The position numbers and the translations under genes were made by a program. Positions 1-8,336 of a DNA stretch of 18,774 nucleotides are shown one piece after another; the first letter of the stretch is position 1; each line of letters starts with the position of its first letter. Origin of the DNA: CAZWLD01 sp964634685 (lineage in GTDB: Bacteria; Bacillota_I; Bacilli_A; Acholeplasmatales; JAEDCM01); assembly GCA_964634685.1 (NCBI GenBank), contig CAZWLD010000040.1, positions 1-18,774 on the forward strand, given 5' to 3'. The notes under the pieces were generated by a model that saw only the letters and a program-made list of their open reading frames with translations, was not told the DNA's origin and searched no databases.

Positions 1-39
1 CGTATTAACAACCTCTACGGAGTAGCTAACAACAGCCAT
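1..39 (-). CDS. N-terminus of an unidentified protein, cut by window edge
   Basis: An ATG at 39-37 on the minus strand opens a frame that stays open to the left edge, reading MAVVSYSVEVVNT. A good ribosome binding site (AAAGGA) lies about 9 bases upstream, and a promoter-like element lies about 100 bases further up. Thirteen residues are too few to assign a family. The start MAVVS recalls ribosomal protein S2, but the following residues do not match it, so no function is given. Confidence 0.45.
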   Translation of the reverse strand, partial: MAVVSYSVEVVNT

Positions 40-136
40 TAGATATCATCCTTTCCTTGTATCTTCATTACATTATCATTTGATGTGGCAATATAAGACA
101 AAAGTATAATCTCCACCATACTTACTTTCCAAGTAT

Positions 137-145
137 ATTATACCA
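137..145 (-). promoter_or_regulatory. Extended -10 promoter for the left-edge gene
   Basis: Read on the minus strand this is TGG followed by TATAAT, an extended -10 (TGn-TATAAT) with perfect consensus. The -35 position 17 bases upstream (TGATTA) is poor, which is tolerable with an extended -10. It lies downstream of the pseudogene terminator and about 100 bases before the ATG at 39, so it most likely drives the left-edge gene. Confidence 0.5.
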
Positions 146-255
146 CAAATCGCAACATAATCATAGTATAAAATGAAATTTTTTGATAAAATATATAATT
201 TTATAAAAGTTTAATGACATCTGTAAATAAACAATCTATTTTTACTCTTTTTTAG

Positions 256-299
256 AAAAAAAGCCTTACTCACAAATGAATAAATGAGTGTGCGGCTTT
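256..299 (-). terminator. Intrinsic terminator, minus strand
   Basis: On the minus strand, AAAGCC (294-299) pairs with GGCTTT (260-265), and ACTCA (285-289) pairs with TGAGT (268-272), with a small internal loop between the stems. A run of seven T follows (262-256). It overlaps the last codons of the broken small gene and would end transcripts of that gene and of the AbiE pair upstream. Confidence 0.6.
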
Positions 300-536
300 G
301 GTTTCATCAATTCTTCTATCCATTTCCACATTCTTAAATGTACCGAATGCAGTCACAAAAGAATCCATTCCTTCCGCCCAAGCATTAACTTTAATTCTCC
401 CGAGATTCTCAAAACGCTTAATTGTCTGTTTCTTTTGTGAATCAAACTTATTTTTTGCGTTATCATACATAGATTGTACCTCTTTTAATAAGCTATCAAT
501 CTCTTATTTATGAGTAATTGATTCCAACAATCACAT
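270..536 (-). pseudogene. Broken small hypothetical gene with two internal stops
   Basis: A ribosome binding site (AAGGTGG) and ATG at 536-534 are followed at once by TGA (533-531). Nine codons later comes TAA (506-504). After that the same frame is open to 270 and reads ...EIDSLLKEVQSMYDNAKNKF..., continuing through IKRFENLGRIKVNAWAEGMD. Reading through both stops in one frame gives a sensible helical, lysine-rich sequence, which is the mark of a decayed gene rather than a short new one. The residual 66-codon frame from the ATG at 470 resembles the N-terminal region of a widespread Bacillota family of glycine-zipper-like hypothetical proteins; this is from memory and tentative. The C-terminus is cut where the sequence becomes a terminator. 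Confidence 0.5.
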
Positions 537-594
537 AGCACCTACCACCTTATCTATAAAATAAACAAATTAACCTAAATCAATTTCACTATAA

Positions 595-1494
595 TTAAAT
601 AAACACGTTGGTGGATACTATAATCTCTATTCCTTTTTCAATAGCATCATCATAGCTTATTTTTTCATATAAAAGCCGAAGAGTTAAATTATTATAATCT
701 GGCTCATAAAATCTAGTCTCAATTATATCTTTAAGCATTTCGTTAATATTATATTTGCTATTTGCAGAAGGATTATTTTTTGATTTACTTCTTTCTAATC
801 TAACTTTTTTAACTAATTCTTTAAGATCATTATCTAAATTAATGTTTGGTAAAATTTTTGCTAAATCATATAAGTGTCTAGAATCTCTATCCATCATATT
901 TTGAATCTTATAATCACAAACAGCAAATACTTTATCAATAAATGTTCTTTCTAGTGATTGAACATTCATATTAAATGAAGCAGCATCAAATTCAATAGGC
1001 AACAAAAGATTATTTCTTTGACAGAATTTTCCAATAAAACTAGATACCTTATGATTAACAATGGGATATGAAATTTGATAATAACTCGTTTCTACTAATA
1101 GTTCAAGCTTATCTGCGCTATAAAATGACTCATATTCAAAAATATACTTGTTATAATCATATCTTGATTTAACCTTATCAGGATTTTTAAGTGTTAATCC
1201 TAGTTCTTTTGCAACACTAATTATAGTTTTTTTTGACTGTCTCTTCTCTTTATCAGTTACATTTCTAGACATTGATAAATCTATATCCTCAGAGAATCTA
1301 TCAATTAAATCAAAAGCTTTAGATAATGATGTGCCACCTTTAAAAACAAAAGGTAAATCACAAAAAGAAAGTTCATATAAAAACATGGATTGGATTGTAT
1401 CCTTTTCAACCATTAAAGGATTTCTTTTTAATTCATTTGCTACAGCATCAATTATTTCTTTCCATTCGTTTTCATTGTTTTTATACCAACTCAT
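595..1494 (-). CDS. abiEii: AbiEii-family nucleotidyltransferase toxin
   Basis: This 299-aa protein is the toxin half of a type IV (AbiE-type) toxin-antitoxin pair. The family is a DNA polymerase beta-like nucleotidyltransferase that arrests growth; characterised members modify tRNA 3' ends. Visible motifs are GGTSLSK at residues 53-59 and FSEDIDL at 67-73 with the paired metal-binding aspartates D70 and D72. The family's C-terminal basic/helical signature is present as FIDKVFAVCDY followed by DRDSRHLYDLAKI. The ATG lies inside the last codons of the antitoxin gene (14-base overlap), and GGAGG sits 8 bases before it within that gene, so toxin translation is coupled to antitoxin translation. 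Length and motifs are complete, so it is probably functional. Family assignment is firm; the target is not visible. Confidence 0.92.
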   Translation of the reverse strand: MSWYKNNENEWKEIIDAVANELKRNPLMVEKDTIQSMFLYELSFCDLPFVFKGGTSLSKAFDLIDRFSEDIDLSMSRNVTDKEKRQSKKTIISVAKELGLTLKNPDKVKSRYDYNKYIFEYESFYSADKLELLVETSYYQISYPIVNHKVSSFIGKFCQRNNLLLPIEFDAASFNMNVQSLERTFIDKVFAVCDYKIQNMMDRDSRHLYDLAKILPNINLDNDLKELVKKVRLERSKSKNNPSANSKYNINEMLKDIIETRFYEPDYNNLTLRLLYEKISYDDAIEKGIEIIVSTNVFI

Positions 1495-2098
1495 TCATTA
1501 ATCCTCCATTATAAAGATTTTTATATATCTTATCAGGAAATAAAGGTAAATATTTTTTAACAATGTTAAAATCAATATTCTTTTTATATATATATTCCTT
1601 CAATTTAAATTTTAACTCATCTCCACTTATTTCACTAAATTGATCAATATCAGTTATTAATGACATAAATTCTAAAACATTAATATTGTTTTCTGTTATT
1701 TCAATTGTAGGCTTATAAACAATAATATTATAACCATCAACATTTATCTTTCTTTGCTTAGTAGTAGCAACATTTGATGTTACTTCAATAACTGATGGAA
1801 CTTGAGAAGTAAATCCATATTTATTAAACAATCCTAACCCAGATAAAAATCCTGATACCTTTTTATTGTTATATATATACTTCTTTTCAATATACTTATT
1901 AATTGATATTCTTCCTTCTGTACCTATTATCGTCTTATAAGGCTTATAGTAAACACCATTATATATGCGTATTAATTTACCTTCATCAGTTAATTTTTTC
2001 ATTTCTTGTCTTAATGACTCCTGTGAATTACAAGGTAATTCAGATAAAAAAATAGGTTCTGCATTTTCATAATTTTTATTTATATAATCAATTATCAT
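1481..2098 (-). CDS. abiEi: AbiEi-like (DUF6088-type) antitoxin
   Basis: This 205-aa protein is the cognate antitoxin and likely autorepressor of the AbiEii toxin. The first 60 or so residues form a winged helix: a helical segment (ESLRQEMKKLTDEGKLIR) leads into the wing IYNGVYYKP, which is typical of AbiEi and DUF6088 proteins. The C-terminal part is the larger domain that neutralises the toxin in this family. The start ATG at 2098 follows GAGGTG by 5 bases. Antitoxin first, toxin second with overlap is the usual AbiE order. Just upstream is a promoter framed by an 11-bp inverted repeat, as expected for negative autoregulation by AbiEi. The two genes appear unbroken, unlike the mobile-element debris on both sides. 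Confidence 0.88.
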   Translation of the reverse strand: MIIDYINKNYENAEPIFLSELPCNSQESLRQEMKKLTDEGKLIRIYNGVYYKPYKTIIGTEGRISINKYIEKKYIYNNKKVSGFLSGLGLFNKYGFTSQVPSVIEVTSNVATTKQRKINVDGYNIIVYKPTIEITENNINVLEFMSLITDIDQFSEISGDELKFKLKEYIYKKNIDFNIVKKYLPLFPDKIYKNLYNGGLMNELV

Positions 2099-2120
2099 AA
2101 TATCACCTCACAAATTCGAA

Positions 2121-2170
2121 ATATTGTATTTCATATTTATTATATAATAAAATCAAATAAAATACAATAT
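2121..2170 (-). promoter_or_regulatory. abiE promoter overlapped by an 11-bp inverted-repeat operator
   Basis: On the minus strand the promoter is TTGTAT (2167-2162), a 17-base spacer, and TATAAT (2144-2139). The sequence ATATTGTATTT at 2121-2131 is exactly inverted at 2160-2170, with 28 bases between arms. One arm covers the -35 box and the other lies just downstream of the -10, near the transcription start. Known AbiEi antitoxins bind inverted repeats in their own promoter, so this is a strong operator candidate. Confidence 0.7.
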
Positions 2171-2199
2171 ATAACACAACTTAATTAAGTTGAATGTTC

Positions 2200-2257
2200 A
2201 TTGCAAAAGTAAATTCTGTTAAAAATAGTTGAAGTTATTGATTGCAAAACTAAATTC
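2200..2257. repeat. Two copies of a 17-bp direct repeat, possible IS end
   Basis: ATTGCAAAAGTAAATTC (2200-2216) recurs as ATTGCAAAACTAAATTC at 2241-2257 with one mismatch and a 41-base period. Repeated, short-period end motifs are a habit of IS21-family elements, and this motif differs from the TTGAGCC array just to the right. It may be a fragment of a second, different IS21-type end. No matching opposite end was found in the window. Confidence 0.35.
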
Positions 2258-2363
2258 CTCTTCTATCGTAGGCGTATAATAGGTTCTTACTAATAAAAAG
2301 AATAACCATAGCATATATATTAATCACCATAATTGATAACTATTATATGAATATCACACTTCA

Positions 2364-2461
2364 AATGGACCATCAAAAATCTGTATTTGAGCCATTATAA
2401 ATCTCTTATTTGAGCCATTAAAAATTTTTAATTAAGCCACCAAAAATTCATTATTTGAGCC
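2364..2461 (+). repeat. Left terminal repeat array of the IS21 relic
   Basis: TTGAGCC begins at 2387, 2410 and 2455, with variants at 2432 (TTAAGCC) and about 2364 (TGGACCA). Spacings are 22-23 bases, about two helical turns, so all copies face the same side of the DNA. The bases between copies are also similar (ATTAAAAATTT-like). Confidence 0.75.
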
Positions 2462-2474
2462 ACTTGATACAAAA

Positions 2475-3161
2475 TTGAATAACTTATCAGTATATCTTCC
2501 TCTTTCCTTTGAGGAAAGAATATCAGTAGCAATCGATGAGATCTATCAATTAAGAGAAAATGACCGCATCAGGAGAAGATTAAAAGCGGCAAAGCTAAGA
2601 TATCCTGAAGCATCAAAAGAGGATATTAATTACGAATCAAGGGGACTTGATAGATCATGGATGGCAAGTATCTTAACATTATCATTTATGAAAAACGCTA
2701 CTAATATTATCATTGATGGATTATGTGGTATTGGGAAGTCATATCTATAATGTGTAATAGCCAAGGAAGCATGTATAAATAATGTAAGGGCCTATACAAC
2801 AAGAACAAATGATTTGATGGACAAATATTTCGAGGAATCAAGGATGGGGAGAAAGTAATCATTTATGGACAAGCTTGAAAGGATTGAATTACTAGTCCTA
2901 GATGAATGGCAAGTAGGTCCTATATCCGAACCTGAAAAAACTTTCTTGTATGAGCTTATTGAAAGGAGATATAAAAAACATTCTACTATTTTTGTAACGC
3001 AATATCCCATTTCATCATGGCATGAACGCTTAGGTGGTGGTAGTCAAGTTGAATCAATGCTAGATAGAATTTGCCATAATTCAATTCAGTTCAAGCAGTC
3101 AAAAGAAAGCAATTTGAGGGAGATTTATGATGCACAACTAGCAAAGATTAATTATAAATAG
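2475..3161 (+). pseudogene. istB: IS21 helper ATPase istB, truncated with two nonsense codons
   Basis: IstB is the AAA+ ATPase that assists the IS21 transposase. The reading frame shows FEERISVAIDEI, then the RLKAAKLRYPEAS and DINYESRGLD segments typical of IstB, the Walker A motif GLCGIGKS, the Walker B region LLVLDEW, and the IstB hallmark SSWHERLGG ending in DRICHNSIQF. It is interrupted by TAA at 2748-2750, just after Walker A, and TAA at 2856-2858. The frame is the same before and after both stops, so these are point mutations, not frameshifts. The N-terminus lacks about 30 residues compared with full IstB, and the only possible start is a TTG without a ribosome binding site. No function is expected. 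Confidence 0.85.
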
Positions 3162-3224
3162 TATTAAAGATTAATATCCTCACAAGAGCTGTTTATTAAC
3201 TACGATTATATCCACGTAAACAAA

Positions 3225-3323
3225 GAGCCGACCTTTTACTTGAAAGGTTGGCTCAATCAACGTTATATATGCTCAAATAAAAATTTTTAATGGCTCAAAT
3301 ACAGATTTTCGCCTGGCTCAAAA
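3225..3323 (+). repeat. Hairpin plus right terminal repeat array of the IS21 relic
   Basis: A hairpin (GAGCC-G-ACCTTT paired with AAAGGT-T-GGCTC, 3225-3254) is followed by GGCTCAA-type units at 3250, 3271 (GCTCAAA), 3292 and 3315, spaced 21-23 bases. They are the inverse of the left array. The hairpin lacks a clear T run, so terminator activity is uncertain. Confidence 0.7.
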
Positions 3324-3431
3324 CCTAATAAATATTCAATTCAACGATAAATAAATTATGGTCCATATATTTTTTATCAATCATTAATATAAATTACTAA
3401 GTTATCTCCAATGATATGATATTAAAAGCAG

Positions 3432-3674
3432 CTAATTATCTGTTTTTTTTAACAATACAAGTTTAGCGATTAAATCTACCGACACTACCTTGTATCCTGC
3501 TTTCAAAATAATATTGGCCATCGTATGAGTTGATGATGGACTCCAATAAACCACGTAATTATATGCTGACTCACATAATGGACATTCAATAATTTCCTCA
3601 ATCTTTGCAAATAATAGTGTCAATTCTGATTTACCACAATCTATAAGGTACTGTTTCAATTTAAAAATTATCAT
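3432..3674 (-). CDS. 80-aa LTFxxIEEII / AGYKVVSVDL domain protein
   Basis: This small protein is a single compact domain. Its sequence follows a pattern I recall from a widespread small bacterial family (Pfam DUF7662, if memory is right): SELTLLFAKIEEII, then a PLxESA step (here CPLCESA), an aromatic WS segment with TH (YWSPSSTH), and the ending AGYKVVSVDL. Function of that family is not established as far as I know; copies occur alone or fused to restriction-type proteins. Its ATG overlaps the stop codon of the 1532-aa helicase by four bases (ATGA), so the two are translated together and probably act together. The two cysteines in CPLC are unusual for the pattern. It is the last gene of the module. 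Confidence 0.65.
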   Translation of the reverse strand: MIIFKLKQYLIDCGKSELTLLFAKIEEIIECPLCESAYNYVVYWSPSSTHTMANIILKAGYKVVSVDLIAKLVLLKKTDN

Positions 3675-6600
3675 TTCAATGATGATTTATCATTTTTAAG
3701 AATTAGTCCTACCTCACTTTCAAACAATATTCCTCTCATACTTATATCATTTTTTGTTTGTGAAGTTTCAAAAATTGATTTTATTAATATTTCCAAATTC
3801 TCAAATTTAAAGGATGCTGTATGACAACAGGCATTTCTTTCCTCCTTACAAACAAATATTTTTGATTTAAAATCATCCCACCACTTCTCATTATAAAAGG
3901 ATTGATTCAATTGCGACATAATACTTCCTAGTTCAGACTTCTTTTTCTTAAAGAAAGCCGGATACCATCCAAGAGTAAAATCAGACTTATTTGCATTTTG
4001 CAGTAATTTTGCCTTATGCGAATCATGCGATCCGTCCTTGCCTTCACCAATTACATAATCAGGAAAATGTTTCTGTAAAGCTTCAATGAAACAGTCATTC
4101 ATTCTTATTTCAATTGCTTTGCAAAATAGTATTCCAACCCATGAATAATCTATAATATCGCCAAATTTTTCTTTAATAGGGTTGATTAATTGAAATAATC
4201 TAATAGCACACAAAATATTTTTAGATACTCCTTCACCTAAAGCCTCTATTTCTTTTACGCTATTAAATCCAAATTTTTTTAATTCATTAGCTTTAAGAGT
4301 AAGGGACCTATTGTCTAATATTTCCAATTCATTAATTATTTCTTCTGAAGATATTGAATAATCATCTCCAAATTCATATTGATTGTACTTAATAGGGAAA
4401 GAACTAGCCCCTGGTATTTGTTTGGATAAACTTATGAGCTTATTATCATTACATTTGTCTTTCGATAATTCCTTGTTTATTTCTAAGAAAGCATATGTAT
4501 CCATTATTTCTTTGGCACGTTTTACACATTTAGAAGACTTCCAAGCCTTAATATCTCCGATTACATATAGACGGTATTTAGCTCTAGTTACCGCAACGTT
4601 AACTATATTGTTATTCACCCACTCTATAGCTCCAGAGGATTTATATGACGTATCACACCCTAATAAAAATATTACTTCTGCCGCCTCTTTTCCTTGGAAT
4701 GTATGAACAGTTCCAATATTTGATTTCATCCACTCTTTTAAGAATTTATTGTTAGCCAATTCACTATGATGATTGTCCTTATTGTCATTTATATACCCGG
4801 AAATTCTATTTTTAACACCATTGACCACAGAATTGAAAGGACTAATAATAAAGAGATTGGGTACATTTCCTTTTGATTTATTGAAGGCAATCTCTAGAAG
4901 CTTAATAACCTCTTCGCCCTGCTCCTTTACATAGTGATTCTTATTTCCGATTTCTGTTCCGGCTATATTAATCCATTGAGATTTATCAAGAATAAATGTC
5001 TCGCTTTCCTCTATTGTTAATTCCTTGGTTTGTTGCTTCATCAAACCATTATATGATAACTCATTAGATATATTAAACATAGGTGATACGCATCTTCTAT
5101 GAATCAAAAGCGGACATCCTACCCATTCCTTTTTATCTAAATCATTTTTTATGTATGTTCCATAGGGATTAATCAAATCAGCAAATTTTTGGACAGAATT
5201 AGTTTTATCAGCATAAAGTGTAAAGAGGTCATCTTCTTGGAATAAACTATATAGCAAATCTTGATCGTTAGTTACTACCGGCTCAATTTGGTTTGGATCA
5301 CCAACGATAATTGCTTTTTTTGATCTATAGAGAGCTCCTATAGCTGTATACGGGCTAGCTTGTCCAGCCTCATCAACAATAAGTGTCCCAATTACATCTT
5401 CTTTACAGGCATTTTTAAAAAGACTTTGAATCGATGCAAAGGTTGAAGATACAACAGGAATTAGTAAGAATAAAGTCTGATAAGTAGCCTCAGTTACGTC
5501 ACATAAATCCTGTCCTATAAAATCTACCTTAGTTTTATCATCATAACTCCTCTTCCACAAGCATTTCAAGTGCTTAAAATTTGCTCTACAGCATTTAGAA
5601 CTAAGGATAAACTCTCTTGTCATCTTTAGTGCATATAAAAATAATTTTTCACGTTCTCTATTGTATTGCTCTGATAACCATGGGTTTTTAGTATGCATTT
5701 CTGCAGAAATAGAATCATCATTAGAAAAAAGCTTATCAACAAAATCTTCACCAAGAAAAAATCCCGTCTCAAAAGAATATTGGTTTTTACATTTTTCTAT
5801 TTCATCTTCAATAGAATTTTTTTGTTTAGCATAATCATTCAACAGCATTCTATTCTTCTCATCATTCTTTTGAATTTCATCTTTAAGGCGAGTATATTTG
5901 TCATTAATAGTTTGTTTATTTTCTTCATAAGCTTTTGCTTGTGCATTTAACCTACTAATAACCAATTCAACATTCTTTTTTTCTCCCTCAAGATGCCCCA
6001 ATTTGATCTCTAATCCCTGTATTTGGTCAAACAGTTGGATTTTACATCTTTCTGTTTCCTCAATCTCAGATGTGATTCTTTTATATTTAGAAGTTCTGAA
6101 AAATTTACTGAAAAATCCAATACTGTCAGTCAATTCTTTTTTTCTATTATTATTTTTTTCAAAATTTGAACATTGGTTTCGTTTTTCTTCCTTGGTTATA
6201 ATGATCTCTTTACTCAAAAAAGAATCTATCTCTTGTTTTTCTTTGATTTCATTATTTATTGAGTTTATTTGCAAATTAACTCTTTGGTTTTCTATTTTAC
6301 ATTCTGCTTCTAAGTCTTCAAGATTATTCTTTTTTGAATTTATCTGAGTTTTCACATTTTTTATATCTTCCTCAATTTTATTCAATTCATCATAAAGCTT
6401 CAATTCTTTATCTTGATTCTTTTGAAGATTAATTACAACATCAAGTTGTCCTTTAAATTTATTTTTTGCTTTAATGTACTCTTTTTTTCTATCACTTATT
6501 GATTCGTTAGTCTTCACATAATTAAGAAAAGGCTTTAAAACATTATCATAGATACTTTCTATATTACTCTTTCTACCTAAAGTTGCAGAGATTAGGCCAA

Positions 6601-8269
6601 ATGCCTGCCTTCTTTTATTCTCAACTGGCAAATCAGCAAGGAAAGGGAAAATATAATTATCATAAGGGTACATAACACTTTTTTCATCCTGTATTGAATC
6701 ATTTGATTTCTGATTTAATAATTGCGTAGCTAAAGAAGAAAAATAGATATCTTTTTCCATAGACACATCGGCACTTACTTTATTATCATTGCTACGAGGA
6801 ATTGTATCTGGACTCTCTGATACTCTAAACAATTTTGAAATTTCATTAAGAGCCTTTTCATTCTTGCTTTTAGGATGTTCTATTTCAGTTTCACTTTTAA
6901 TTTTATCCTCAAAAGGTAACTCCTTTGTAATATTTTCAACAGCCACATTATTGTTAGAAGCAACTACTATACTGTAATCATTAATCTTAGGATTTTTTAA
7001 ACGATAGTATTTTCTAACATACTGATCATAGGAATGATCAACACTATTCCCATTAGTAAATGAACATTCTTGGAAAGCATCATCAGGATCATCATAATTA
7101 GACAATAGTATTGCCTTTTTCACTACATTATTAACAATAATTTCTTTTAGTAGTGTAGTTTTTCCTGTACCAGGAGGACCATTAACTGAAAAAATAGGTA
7201 ATGGATTCTCTTCATCAATAGCTAAGTTTATTGCTATCTGTTGCATCAATGCTGGCATATATTTAGATGGCCATTTTCCTAATGGAGCTTTTTTAGCAGT
7301 CAAAGTTTTTGTTAAAAAATGATAAATCTTATCTTTATTTTGAGAATCAACATTAACTATATCAAATCTTTCAATATTATTTACATTATTTTGCAATCTT
7401 TTAATACCCAAAATATAGTCTAGCAAAATCTTGCTCTTTTCTTTACTAACCTCATTATTACCAAATTTTTCTCTAACCATAGCTAGATCCTTTGAATAGA
7501 AATCAAAATGAAGTAAATTTTCATTTTCGTCTTCTTCAATATCAGATTCTTTAGCATATAATTTATAGTATATTGCTATTAGCGAATTATATTCCTTTAC
7601 ATAATTAACATTCAATTTCTCAAATATTAATTTTTCAATTTTTGAAAAAAAACTATAATCCATTCTTTCTAATTTTGCTTCGCTACTTAAATCACTATCA
7701 TCTTCTATCTCTAAGAAAACATCACTAATATTCTTTTCCATTTGTTTAATATCTTTTTCGTATTCATTTATGGATAAATCTTTGGTAATATTTTTTGAAT
7801 TTATTGAGATTTTGTGCATAGACCAAACTAATGGAGATATTGATAATGAATTAGAAATATATGATCCATTTTTATCTAACTTTATTGTGGCGATAGCTAT
7901 CTGCTCATTGTCTTTTTCCGGGCGTTTGTCTTCCTTGCCACTATTCTTAAATATCTTTTCAATGCATATTTCCTTTGTTGTCTTTCCCAAAAATATAGTT
8001 AGATTACTCCTATAATTTAGTTTTGTATCTTCTTTATTTGTTTCAATCAATACTTTTAAATTATCATTTTTTTCAATCTCTAAAAAGTCTGTAAGCGATG
8101 ATCGATTTTTATTTGCTTTGCGTTTATAGTTATCTGCAGTTTTTTTACTATCCCACTGTGTTTTCAAACTTTGTTGATGTAAGAACTCCATTAAATACCA
8201 GTAATCCAATATTTTTTTCACATCATTTACATCACTAGAATTTTTATTTGTTTTACTAGAATAACTCAT
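3671..8269 (-). CDS. UPF1/DNA2-like SF1 helicase with coiled coil and HEPN-like C-terminal domain
   Basis: This 1532-aa protein has an N-terminal region (1-330) of unknown fold; a first RecA lobe with Walker A GPPGTGKT (364-371) and motif Ia VVASNNNVAVEN (435-446); and an insertion of about 240 residues (590-830) that is a long coiled coil. The second half continues with motif II LIVDEAGQA (963-971), motif III VGDPNQIEPV (989-998), motif V GTVHTFQGKE (1186-1195) and motif VI NVAVTRAKYRLYVIGD (1224-1239). These are AAA_11/AAA_12 (UPF1/DNA2) signatures. The C-terminal domain (1370-1500) is largely helical and carries R1478-N-A-C-C-H1483, the Rx4H form of the HEPN ribonuclease motif. This suggests NTP-driven sensing of nucleic acid coupled to RNA cleavage. 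The start follows GGGAGG by 8-9 bases. It sits 67 bases after the membrane-protein gene. The helicase call is firm; the HEPN call is inference. Confidence 0.88.
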   Translation of the reverse strand: MSYSSKTNKNSSDVNDVKKILDYWYLMEFLHQQSLKTQWDSKKTADNYKRKANKNRSSLTDFLEIEKNDNLKVLIETNKEDTKLNYRSNLTIFLGKTTKEICIEKIFKNSGKEDKRPEKDNEQIAIATIKLDKNGSYISNSLSISPLVWSMHKISINSKNITKDLSINEYEKDIKQMEKNISDVFLEIEDDSDLSSEAKLERMDYSFFSKIEKLIFEKLNVNYVKEYNSLIAIYYKLYAKESDIEEDENENLLHFDFYSKDLAMVREKFGNNEVSKEKSKILLDYILGIKRLQNNVNNIERFDIVNVDSQNKDKIYHFLTKTLTAKKAPLGKWPSKYMPALMQQIAINLAIDEENPLPIFSVNGPPGTGKTTLLKEIIVNNVVKKAILLSNYDDPDDAFQECSFTNGNSVDHSYDQYVRKYYRLKNPKINDYSIVVASNNNVAVENITKELPFEDKIKSETEIEHPKSKNEKALNEISKLFRVSESPDTIPRSNDNKVSADVSMEKDIYFSSLATQLLNQKSNDSIQDEKSVMYPYDNYIFPFLADLPVENKRRQAFGLISATLGRKSNIESIYDNVLKPFLNYVKTNESISDRKKEYIKAKNKFKGQLDVVINLQKNQDKELKLYDELNKIEEDIKNVKTQINSKKNNLEDLEAECKIENQRVNLQINSINNEIKEKQEIDSFLSKEIIITKEEKRNQCSNFEKNNNRKKELTDSIGFFSKFFRTSKYKRITSEIEETERCKIQLFDQIQGLEIKLGHLEGEKKNVELVISRLNAQAKAYEENKQTINDKYTRLKDEIQKNDEKNRMLLNDYAKQKNSIEDEIEKCKNQYSFETGFFLGEDFVDKLFSNDDSISAEMHTKNPWLSEQYNREREKLFLYALKMTREFILSSKCCRANFKHLKCLWKRSYDDKTKVDFIGQDLCDVTEATYQTLFLLIPVVSSTFASIQSLFKNACKEDVIGTLIVDEAGQASPYTAIGALYRSKKAIIVGDPNQIEPVVTNDQDLLYSLFQEDDLFTLYADKTNSVQKFADLINPYGTYIKNDLDKKEWVGCPLLIHRRCVSPMFNISNELSYNGLMKQQTKELTIEESETFILDKSQWINIAGTEIGNKNHYVKEQGEEVIKLLEIAFNKSKGNVPNLFIISPFNSVVNGVKNRISGYINDNKDNHHSELANNKFLKEWMKSNIGTVHTFQGKEAAEVIFLLGCDTSYKSSGAIEWVNNNIVNVAVTRAKYRLYVIGDIKAWKSSKCVKRAKEIMDTYAFLEINKELSKDKCNDNKLISLSKQIPGASSFPIKYNQYEFGDDYSISSEEIINELEILDNRSLTLKANELKKFGFNSVKEIEALGEGVSKNILCAIRLFQLINPIKEKFGDIIDYSWVGILFCKAIEIRMNDCFIEALQKHFPDYVIGEGKDGSHDSHKAKLLQNANKSDFTLGWYPAFFKKKKSELGSIMSQLNQSFYNEKWWDDFKSKIFVCKEERNACCHTASFKFENLEILIKSIFETSQTKNDISMRGILFESEVGLILKNDKSSLK

Positions 8270-8336
8270 AATTAAACCCTCCCAAATATTATGAAATAAG
8301 CTTATTAAATCAATAAACTATAAATCAAAATCTATC

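Larger units (their letters stand above)
2364..3323 (+). mobile_element. Internally deleted IS21-family element (istA lost)
   Basis: The element is bounded on the left by five TTGAGCC-type repeats and on the right by four GGCTCAA repeats in inverted orientation, both with a period of about 22 bp. Multiple terminal repeats are a known feature of the IS21 family. Between them lies only a broken istB. The large transposase gene istA, which normally sits between the left end and istB, is missing, and istB has lost about its first 30 codons. One internal deletion from the left array into istB explains both losses. The element cannot move by itself. Confidence 0.75.

Noticed and set aside
5693..6347. 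Plus-strand hydrophobic frames resembling membrane proteins
   Set aside because: They are the reverse complement of the lysine/glutamate-rich coiled coil of the large helicase, which always yields F/L/I-rich shadows.
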